This document shows, one piece after another, positions 6,281 to 13,114 of a stretch of DNA of 16,821 nucleotides; position 1 is the stretch's first letter, and each line of letters begins with the position of its first letter. The DNA is taken from the NCBI GenBank assembly GCA_016721735.1, contig JADKHM010000013.1, positions 1-16,821 of the forward strand, written 5' to 3'. Position numbers and translations under genes: made by a program. Source of the stretch: Flavobacterium sp. Lineage in GTDB: Bacteria > Bacteroidota > Bacteroidia > Flavobacteriales > Flavobacteriaceae. The notes under the pieces are model-generated. The model had not been told where the DNA came from, ran no database searches, and saw only the letters and a list, made by a program, of their open reading frames with translations.

Positions 6281-6778
6281 ATGGCATCTATAAAACTAGG
6301 CGGAAACCCAATAAACACTAATGGAGAATTACCAAAAGTCGGCAGCAAAGCACCTGCATTTACAATGGTAAAAAACGATTTAACTATCGCAACACTCAAT
6401 GATTTCGAAGGCAGTAGATTGGTTTTAAATATTTTTCCAAGTATCGACACGCCAACATGCGCTACTTCTGTACGAAAATTTAATGAGCAAGCGAGTCAAT
6501 TGGCAAATACCAAAGTCCTTTGCATCTCACGAGACTTACCTTTTGCTCAAAAACGTTTCTGCGGTGCTGAAGGACTAGACAACGTAATCAATTTGTCCGA
6601 TTTTAAAGACGGCAGTTTCGGAAAAACATATGGTTTAGAAATAACAGATAGTGTTTTGTCTGGTTTACACTCGCGAGTGGTCATTATTATTGATGAAAAT
6701 AGTAACATCATATACACAGAACAAGTTCCAGAAATTGCCGATGAGCCCAATTATGAAAATGCTTTAGCGGTACTTTAA
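6281..6778 (+). CDS. tpx: thiol peroxidase Tpx (atypical 2-Cys peroxiredoxin)
   Basis: The protein reduces hydrogen peroxide and alkyl hydroperoxides with electrons from thioredoxin. It has 165 residues, the normal family length. The peroxidatic Cys60 lies in the diagnostic DTPTCATSVRKFN segment, and the resolving Cys94 in QKRFCGAEGL; their positions agree with E. coli Tpx. The N-terminus starts with the typical KLGGNPI strand. It ends 10 bases before the kinase gene and opens a chain of same-strand genes. If katG is truly broken, Tpx would be one of the remaining peroxide-removing enzymes in this neighbourhood. Confidence 0.95.
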   Translation: MASIKLGGNPINTNGELPKVGSKAPAFTMVKNDLTIATLNDFEGSRLVLNIFPSIDTPTCATSVRKFNEQASQLANTKVLCISRDLPFAQKRFCGAEGLDNVINLSDFKDGSFGKTYGLEITDSVLSGLHSRVVIIIDENSNIIYTEQVPEIADEPNYENALAVL

Positions 6779-6788
6779 ACATTTATTT

Positions 6789-7163
6789 ATGGAATTTCAA
6801 AAAGACAACACCTTTGTTACCGGAAGATTAAAAAGTATGGGCTTTGCCTTAAAGGGCGCGATCAAATTAATTACGACAGAACACAGCATCATGGTGCAAT
6901 CTTCTGTAGGCGTTTTACTAATGATAGCAGGCTTTTATTTTCAGATTTCAACAACAGAATGGTTATTCCAAATATTAGCTTTAGGCTTGGTGTTGAGTAT
7001 TGAAGGTTTAAATACCGCGGTCGAGAAGATAGCTGATTTTATCCATCCCAATTACCACGAGAAAATTGGTTTTATCAAGGATATTGCTGCTGGTTCCGTA
7101 TTCTTTGCTGCCTTGACCGCTATTGCGATAATTTTGATTATCTATGTTCCTAAATTTCTATAA
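6789..7163 (+). CDS. dgkA: diacylglycerol kinase family protein (DgkA/undecaprenol kinase type)
   Basis: This small trimeric membrane kinase phosphorylates diacylglycerol or undecaprenol and so recycles membrane lipid carriers. It has 124 residues with three hydrophobic helices at about 36-53, 56-72 and 96-119. The family signature is LSIEGLNTAVEKIADF (about 69-84), which holds the catalytic and magnesium-binding glutamates, followed by IGFIKDIAAGSVF. The sequence cannot separate diacylglycerol from undecaprenol as substrate. Gram-positive members are undecaprenol kinases and the Bacteroidota ones are usually just called diacylglycerol kinase family. It lies 10 bases after tpx and 28 bases before ftsK. 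Confidence 0.9.
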   Translation: MEFQKDNTFVTGRLKSMGFALKGAIKLITTEHSIMVQSSVGVLLMIAGFYFQISTTEWLFQILALGLVLSIEGLNTAVEKIADFIHPNYHEKIGFIKDIAAGSVFFAALTAIAIILIIYVPKFL

Positions 7164-7191
7164 TTCAACATTTTCAAAGAAATAATTTTCA

Positions 7192-9651
7192 ATGGTAAAA
7201 TCGAACAAAAAAGAAACCACCGAAAGCAACGCTGAAAATGCGGCTGAAAACAAGAAGTTTTGGAAGTTGACACGCCAACACAAACTTTTTATTGGAAGTC
7301 TCTTTGTGTTGTTCTCTATTGCCTTGCTGGTGGCGTTTATTTCTTTTTTCATTTATGGTCATGAAGATCAAAGCACCTTGCAATTGCTAGCGGATCGTGG
7401 AGAAAAATCAAAAAACTGGTTGGGCAAGTTTGGTGCCATTCTCTCTGATTTCTTTATATATAAGGGATTCGGAGCTGCTTCGTTTTTGTTTGTCAAATTA
7501 TTTTTCCTTACTGGTTCCTTTTTAGCCTTAGACATTTCATTGAAAAAACTGAAGAACATTTGGTTTTGGGACTTGTTTGCCATCGTTCTGCTTTCCATTT
7601 TGTTCGGATTTTTCGCCAACACTTTACCGGAATTGGGCGGTACTATTGGGTATGAAATGAATTTATTTTCACAGGACTACATTGGTAGAATCGGAACGTT
7701 GCTCATCCTCATTTTAGGAATTACGATTTACCTCATATTTAAAATCAAAATTTCACCTGATACCATCAAATCGTTTTTTGAACGGAATAAAAAAGAACTG
7801 TCGGATGATTTAGCGTCAATTAAAGTACCTACTGCCGACAGCACCTATAATTTAGAAGAATTTGCGGTCAAAGAGGAAGAGGAACTAGAAGTGGAAATTG
7901 AGGAAGAACCGGAACTAAAAACTCCCAATCAATTTGAAATTAATAAAGAAACCCTAAAGCCTACCATTTCGAATCCATCTGAAATTCAACTCGAGCCAAT
8001 CGCAAAAGTAACGCCAACCTACACGCCTCCTACTCCAGAAATCATAGCCACCAACGACGACACTTTTGTCATCGAAAAAGCACCAGAAGAAGCCACCATT
8101 GAAGAGAATTTAGCCTCGAGATTGGTCGCCGATTTTGGTTTATTCGACCCGACATTAGAATTGTCTAATTATAAATTCCCAACCTTAGATTTACTAAAAG
8201 AGTACGCTGGCGGTGGCATTACCATCAATCAGGCGGAACTAGAAGAAAACAAAAACAACATTGTTGAAACGCTTCGAAACTATAAAATTGAAATTGCGCA
8301 AATCAAAGCAACCGTCGGACCATCGGTCACTTTATATGAAATTGTACCTGAAGCGGGTATTCGTATTTCAAAAATCAAAAGTTTAGAAGATGATATTGCC
8401 TTATCGCTTTCTGCATTAGGAATTCGTATCATCGCTCCTATTCCAGGTAAAGGAACGATTGGTATTGAGGTTCCGAATAAGAATCCAACCATGGTTTCGA
8501 TGAAAAGTGTGATTGGTTCCGCCAAGTTTCAAGAAGCGGAAATGGAATTGCCAATCGCCTTAGGTAAAACAATTTCAAACGAAACCTTTGTCGTTGATCT
8601 TGCCAAAATGCCGCACTTATTGATGGCTGGAGCAACTGGACAAGGAAAATCTGTCGGATTGAATGCTGTTTTGACTTCTCTTTTATACAAAAAACATCCT
8701 GCTGAAGTGAAGTTTGTTTTAGTTGATCCGAAGAAAGTCGAATTGACTTTATTCAACAAGATTGAACGTCATTATTTAGCCAAACTTCCTGATTCTGGAG
8801 ATGCGATAATTACCGACAACACCAAAGTAATCAACACTTTGAACTCGCTTTGCGTCGAAATGGACAACCGTTATTCGTTGTTGAAAGATGCCATGGTGCG
8901 AAACATCAAAGAATACAACGAGAAGTTTAAAGGCCGTAAGTTAAATCCAGAAAATGGGCATCGTTTCTTACCTTATATTGTTCTTGTAGTCGACGAGTTT
9001 GCCGATTTGATTATGACAGCTGGAAAAGAAGTCGAAACGCCCATTGCTCGTTTGGCGCAGTTGGCGCGTGCGATTGGTATTCACTTGATTATTGCGACAC
9101 AACGTCCATCCGTTAATGTCATCACGGGTATCATCAAAGCCAATTTCCCGGCTAGAATTGCTTTTCGTGTAACTTCCAAAATTGATTCGAGAACAATTCT
9201 AGATACCCAAGGTGCAGACCAATTGATTGGACGCGGAGATATGTTATATACGAACGGCAATGATTTAGTTCGGGTGCAATGTGCTTTCGTAGATACTCCA
9301 GAAGTTGAAAAAATAACAGAATTTATTGGTGCACAAAAAGCATATCCAGATGCGTATTTGCTTCCGGAATTTATTGGAGAGGAAAGTGGCACCACTCTTG
9401 ATATGGACATTTCTGAAAGGGATTCACTCTTTCGCGAAGCAGCTGAAATTATCGTTACGGCGCAACAAGGTTCGGCTTCTTTACTTCAGAGAAAATTAAA
9501 ATTAGGATACAACAGAGCAGGCAGATTAATTGACCAATTAGAAGCTGCTGGAATCGTTGGGCCTTTTGAAGGAAGTAAGGCGAGAAATGTTACGATAACC
9601 GATTTGAGCGCTTTGGATCAGTTTTTCAATAATGAACAAAATAACCTCTAA
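7192..9651 (+). CDS. ftsK: DNA translocase FtsK
   Basis: FtsK is the septum-bound motor that pumps chromosome ends apart and activates XerCD recombination at dif. The 819-residue protein has an N-terminal membrane region with about four helices (roughly 31-54, 93-113, 125-143, 168-186). A Glu/Pro/Thr-rich linker runs to about 300. The RecA-like motor has Walker A AGATGQGKS (479-487) and Walker B LVVDEFADL (598-606), followed by ATQRPSVNVITG. A C-terminal winged-helix gamma domain is around LQRKLKLGYNRAGRLIDQLE (about 765-784) and reads KOPS-like polar DNA sequences. The linker is short compared with the E. coli enzyme, as is usual outside Proteobacteria. The lolA start codon lies one base after its stop. 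Confidence 0.97.
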   Translation: MVKSNKKETTESNAENAAENKKFWKLTRQHKLFIGSLFVLFSIALLVAFISFFIYGHEDQSTLQLLADRGEKSKNWLGKFGAILSDFFIYKGFGAASFLFVKLFFLTGSFLALDISLKKLKNIWFWDLFAIVLLSILFGFFANTLPELGGTIGYEMNLFSQDYIGRIGTLLILILGITIYLIFKIKISPDTIKSFFERNKKELSDDLASIKVPTADSTYNLEEFAVKEEEELEVEIEEEPELKTPNQFEINKETLKPTISNPSEIQLEPIAKVTPTYTPPTPEIIATNDDTFVIEKAPEEATIEENLASRLVADFGLFDPTLELSNYKFPTLDLLKEYAGGGITINQAELEENKNNIVETLRNYKIEIAQIKATVGPSVTLYEIVPEAGIRISKIKSLEDDIALSLSALGIRIIAPIPGKGTIGIEVPNKNPTMVSMKSVIGSAKFQEAEMELPIALGKTISNETFVVDLAKMPHLLMAGATGQGKSVGLNAVLTSLLYKKHPAEVKFVLVDPKKVELTLFNKIERHYLAKLPDSGDAIITDNTKVINTLNSLCVEMDNRYSLLKDAMVRNIKEYNEKFKGRKLNPENGHRFLPYIVLVVDEFADLIMTAGKEVETPIARLAQLARAIGIHLIIATQRPSVNVITGIIKANFPARIAFRVTSKIDSRTILDTQGADQLIGRGDMLYTNGNDLVRVQCAFVDTPEVEKITEFIGAQKAYPDAYLLPEFIGEESGTTLDMDISERDSLFREAAEIIVTAQQGSASLLQRKLKLGYNRAGRLIDQLEAAGIVGPFEGSKARNVTITDLSALDQFFNNEQNNL

Positions 9652-9652
9652 C

Positions 9653-10294
9653 ATGAAAAAGATTGCCCTATTTGCACTCCTACTCTTCATTAATTACACT
9701 ACTACAGCACAAGATAAGAAAGCCAAAGATCTATTAGATCAAGTCACTGCCAAAGTAAAAACCTACAACAATATTGTGATTGACTTCAAGTACGCCTTAA
9801 ACAATGCTAAGGAAAACATCAATCAAGAAAGTAAAGGCAATGTGACCATGAAAGGCAATCAGTATGTATTGAACTTGATGGGCGTCACTAAAATTTTCGA
9901 TGGAAAAAAAATCTACACCATCAATCCCGAAGATGAAGAAGTATCTATTTCAAAATTGGATGAAAAAGATGATGCTGCCATCACACCTTCCAAGATGCTG
10001 ACGTTTTACAATACAGGATACAAATACACTTGGGATATTAAACAGAATGTCAAAGGACGACAAATTCAATATGTCAAATTGGTCCCAACAAGCAGCAAAG
10101 ATCAACGAAAAGAAATTCTTTTAGGCATTGATACCCAAACCAAAAACATTTACAATTTGATAGAAGTTGGAAAGAATGGCAGTAAAACCACACTCACCGT
10201 TAATTCTTTTAAAATCAACCAGCCATTATCAAAAAATCAATTTACCTTTGACGCAAGTAAATACCCAAAATACTACATCAATAAGTTAGATTAA
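9653..10294 (+). CDS. lolA: outer-membrane lipoprotein carrier protein LolA
   Basis: LolA is a periplasmic chaperone that takes lipoproteins released by the LolCDE complex to the outer membrane. I start it at ATG 9653, one base after the ftsK stop. This gives a clean signal peptide (MKKIALFALLLFINYTTTAQ) with cleavage near the A-Q junction. An in-frame ATG at 9632 inside ftsK would only add seven polar residues. The 213-residue protein has the LolA pattern: KDLLDQVTAKVKTYNNIVIDFKY at the mature start, then a run of beta strands with GNVTMKGNQYVL, and FDGKKIYTINPEDEEVSI in the middle. The position right after ftsK and before an Lpt permease is typical for flavobacteria. Confidence 0.9.
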   Translation: MKKIALFALLLFINYTTTAQDKKAKDLLDQVTAKVKTYNNIVIDFKYALNNAKENINQESKGNVTMKGNQYVLNLMGVTKIFDGKKIYTINPEDEEVSISKLDEKDDAAITPSKMLTFYNTGYKYTWDIKQNVKGRQIQYVKLVPTSSKDQRKEILLGIDTQTKNIYNLIEVGKNGSKTTLTVNSFKINQPLSKNQFTFDASKYPKYYINKLD

Positions 10295-10300
10295 TTGTAA

Positions 10301-11728
10301 GTGAAAATTCTCGATAGATACATTCTTAAATCCTTTATCACAACATTTACGACTGTATTTGTTATACTGCTATTAATATTTATACTTCAAACAGTTTGGC
10401 TCTTTATCTCGGAATTAGCTGGTAAAGACTTAGATCTAATTCTCATTGTTAAGTTTTTACTTTTTAAGATGCCGAGTCTTGTTCCGTTAGTACTGCCACT
10501 ATCGGTACTATTGGCGTCCATTATGACTTTCGGAGATCTGGCAGAAAATTATGAATTTGCGGCGATGAAATCAGCGGGAATCTCCTTGCAAAGAATCATG
10601 CGAGGCCTAACCGTTTTTATCCTATTCTTAAGTGGCGCAGCGTTCTTTTTTGCCAATAATGTCATCCCCTATGCCGAGTATAAATTCATTAATTTCAGAA
10701 AAGAAATTGCACAAGTGAAACCAGCCATGGCGATTGCAGAAGGGCAATTTAGCGAAGTCGGAAGTTATACTATCAAAGTGGATAAGAAATCGGGTGAAAA
10801 TGGCAATTTACTATCTGGAGTTACGATTCATAAAAAAACAAATGGATATGATGGCAGCAAAAATGTAATCAAAGCCAAAACTGGCGTATTGATTAGTAGC
10901 GAAAAGTCGAGTGTATTGCAACTTGTCTTGCATGACGGCTATTACTACGAAGATATTGTCCCTCAAAAATTCGAAGACCGAAAGAAACTCCCCTTTGCAA
11001 AAAGTGCCTTTAAGCGATATGTCATCAATATCGATTTGACGAAAATAAATACGACTTCAGAAGATGATTTCAAGATCAAGAATACAGATAAGATGCTCAC
11101 GATGAATGAACTGCTGTATACTATTGACTCACTAAAAATCAACTACAATAAAGAAGTAGTTTCCATATCGGACAATATTTTGCAAAGGGTAGGCATGTCA
11201 CTTCCTAGGAAAACGGTCGTGAACACGAAAATTGAACCCGAAATATTGTCGAAATTTCAGACCGTCGATAGAGCAAATATTCTAAATATTGCTTCAAGTT
11301 ATTGCACCAACAACAATTTTTCCGTAGACAGTTATAAAGCGGAATTAAATGATAAAATAGAGACTATCAATGAGCACTGGATTGCCTTATATGAAAAATT
11401 TGTCATTGCATTTTCTTGCCTCCTCATGTTTTTTATCGGAGCACCATTAGGAGCTATTATTCGAAAAGGAGGATTGGGACTGCCAATCGTTTTTGCGGTA
11501 ACGATATTCATCATCTTTCACTTTGTTAATACATTTGGAAAAAAAGTAGCGCAAGAAAATGAAATAACACCATTTATGGGTTGTTGGCTATCAACAATGA
11601 TCTTATTGCCCTTGGCCATTTTATTGACGTACCGAGCTACAAATGATATTGGCCTTGTTAATATGGATTTGATTTTGACACCAATTCAAAAGTTCTTCAA
11701 AAAAATATTTCCGGCAAGCAACGATTAA
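10301..11728 (+). CDS. LptF/LptG family LPS export permease
   Basis: This inner-membrane subunit of the Lpt machine, which lifts lipopolysaccharide out of the inner membrane with the LptB ATPase, has 475 residues. Three membrane helices lie in the first 120 (about 10-40, 52-75, 97-120), followed by a periplasmic beta-jellyroll region and three helices near the end (about 366-445). MKILDRYILKSF is the familiar YjgP/YjgQ opening, and FGDLAENYEFAAMKSAGISL is the coupling segment that contacts the ATPase. The start is GTG at 10301, six bases after lolA. No better ATG is available without losing the first helix. It cannot be assigned to LptF or LptG from sequence alone, and no partner permease is in the window. 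Confidence 0.92.
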   Translation: MKILDRYILKSFITTFTTVFVILLLIFILQTVWLFISELAGKDLDLILIVKFLLFKMPSLVPLVLPLSVLLASIMTFGDLAENYEFAAMKSAGISLQRIMRGLTVFILFLSGAAFFFANNVIPYAEYKFINFRKEIAQVKPAMAIAEGQFSEVGSYTIKVDKKSGENGNLLSGVTIHKKTNGYDGSKNVIKAKTGVLISSEKSSVLQLVLHDGYYYEDIVPQKFEDRKKLPFAKSAFKRYVINIDLTKINTTSEDDFKIKNTDKMLTMNELLYTIDSLKINYNKEVVSISDNILQRVGMSLPRKTVVNTKIEPEILSKFQTVDRANILNIASSYCTNNNFSVDSYKAELNDKIETINEHWIALYEKFVIAFSCLLMFFIGAPLGAIIRKGGLGLPIVFAVTIFIIFHFVNTFGKKVAQENEITPFMGCWLSTMILLPLAILLTYRATNDIGLVNMDLILTPIQKFFKKIFPASND

Positions 11729-11732
11729 TCTT

Positions 11733-12866
11733 ATGGAACTAGACATTATAAAACTGAATACCATCGAAGAGGCGATTGAAGACATTCGCCAAGGAAAGGT
11801 AATTATCGTAGTAGACGACGAAGATCGAGAAAATGAAGGCGATTTTCTAGCAGCCGCAGAGATGGTAACCCCTGAAATGATCAATTTTATGGCAACGCAT
11901 GGTCGAGGTCTGATTTGCGTTCCGTTGACAGAGAATCGTTGCAAAGAATTGGGTTTACACGCCATGGTCAATAATAATACGGATCCGATGGAAACCGCTT
12001 TTACAGTTTCTGTAGATTTACGCGGCAATGGCGTAACAACAGGAATTTCAGCGTCAGACAGAGCAAAAACGGTACTAGCGCTTACAAATCCAAATACCAA
12101 ACCGCACGATTTAGCGCGACCTGGACATATTTTCCCCCTAATTGCGAAACAAGGCGGCGTCTTGCGACGAACAGGACATACCGAAGCTGCAATTGATTTT
12201 GCACGACTAGCGGGCTACAAATCAGCTGGACTTATTGTCGAAATCATGAACGAAGACGGCACCATGGCACGACTACCACAATTGGTGGAAGTCGCTAAGA
12301 AATTCGACTTGAAACTGGTTTCTATCGAAGATCTCGTGGCCTATCGCATGCAACATGATAGTTTGATTGTCAAAAAAGAAGATTTTGATGTCGAAACAAG
12401 ATTTGGCAAATTCCGACTTCGAGCCTATGAACAAACGACCAATAAACAAGTGCATATTGCACTCACAAAAGGCACGTGGAATATTGGCGAACCCATCTTA
12501 ACCAGAATTAACTCGACTTTAGTCAATAACGACATCTTAGGCACATTGACCAACAATGCCGATAAGAAACTAGATGATATGTTTCAATTGTTGCACGATG
12601 AAGGAAAAGGTGCGATTTTGTTTATCAATCAAGAAATGCAGACATCCAACTTGCTAAACCGCATTGTTGAATTGAAAACCCTACAAACTAAAGGGGTTTA
12701 TAAAGCACCGCAAATCAAAATGGACACCAAAGATTTTGGTATTGGTGCACAAATTTTACATGACATTGATATTTCAAAAATCCGATTGGTTTCGAATGCC
12801 GAACATACCAAACGTGTGGGAATGATTGGCTATGGTCTTGAAATCATAGAATACGTAAATTATTAG
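11733..12866 (+). CDS. ribB: 3,4-dihydroxy-2-butanone 4-phosphate synthase with degenerate GTP cyclohydrolase II-like domain
   Basis: The enzyme turns ribulose 5-phosphate into dihydroxybutanone phosphate and formate in riboflavin synthesis. Residues 1-205 are a full RibB domain: the acidic loop DDEDRENEGD (28-37), RGLICVPL, the TDPMETAFTVSVD block and GHTEAAIDFARLAG (148-161). The remaining 170 residues follow the layout of the GTP cyclohydrolase II half of RibBA. They lack its hallmark zinc cysteines (the LRCDCG-type motif) and the QEGRGIG motif, reading instead NNADKKLDDMFQLLHDEGKG and INQEMQTSNLLNRI. The second activity is therefore very likely absent, and a separate RibA is needed elsewhere. 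Such RibBA variants are known in other bacteria (RibBX type). It begins four bases after the permease gene. Confidence 0.92.
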   Translation: MELDIIKLNTIEEAIEDIRQGKVIIVVDDEDRENEGDFLAAAEMVTPEMINFMATHGRGLICVPLTENRCKELGLHAMVNNNTDPMETAFTVSVDLRGNGVTTGISASDRAKTVLALTNPNTKPHDLARPGHIFPLIAKQGGVLRRTGHTEAAIDFARLAGYKSAGLIVEIMNEDGTMARLPQLVEVAKKFDLKLVSIEDLVAYRMQHDSLIVKKEDFDVETRFGKFRLRAYEQTTNKQVHIALTKGTWNIGEPILTRINSTLVNNDILGTLTNNADKKLDDMFQLLHDEGKGAILFINQEMQTSNLLNRIVELKTLQTKGVYKAPQIKMDTKDFGIGAQILHDIDISKIRLVSNAEHTKRVGMIGYGLEIIEYVNY

Positions 12867-13114
12867 ATTTATTTTCCTTTCCCCTTTCTTTTTCATTTCC
12901 TAAAAAGTAACATAACTTCAGCTATCGCTAACTGGATATAAAAGATCTCATCTTAAATGGGATGCAAGACTGGCAGTCCAAGAAATCGCTAGCAAACGTG
13001 GAAAGTGAGTGAAAAAATAATCGATATTGCCACGCAATAGGATCTAGGAATCAAAAAAGGTTCTATATTGGTGAACTAAAATTGAAGACTACACCAAATA
13101 CCATTCACTACGAG
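12867..13114 (+). other. intergenic spacer with possible coding remnant at 12916-13008
   Basis: No gene is supported here. One frame from 12916 to the TGA at 13006-13008 reads as a plausible protein tail (KWDARLAVQEIASKRGK) with no start codon and a stop at 12913-12915 before it. It may be the degraded end of a lost gene or chance. A pyrimidine-rich stretch follows the ribB stop, but no stem-loop terminator is seen. The promoter of the peptidase gene should lie in the last 100 bases, where I find no convincing -7 element. Confidence 0.3.

Noticed and set aside
6210..6323. 37-codon plus-strand ORF starting ATG TTA AAA AAT before tpx
   Set aside because: It overlaps the tpx start in another frame, has no recognisable similarity, and its start precedes the likely promoter element at 6250. 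It could be a leader peptide, but nothing supports that.
9632..9652. Upstream ATG for lolA inside the ftsK gene
   Set aside because: It would put seven polar residues before the signal peptide. The ATG at 9653 gives a standard N-terminus directly after the ftsK stop.
13082..13114. TTG start for the M16 peptidase
   Set aside because: The extension is polar and would precede the signal peptide. ATG 13115 gives a normal charged start and hydrophobic core.
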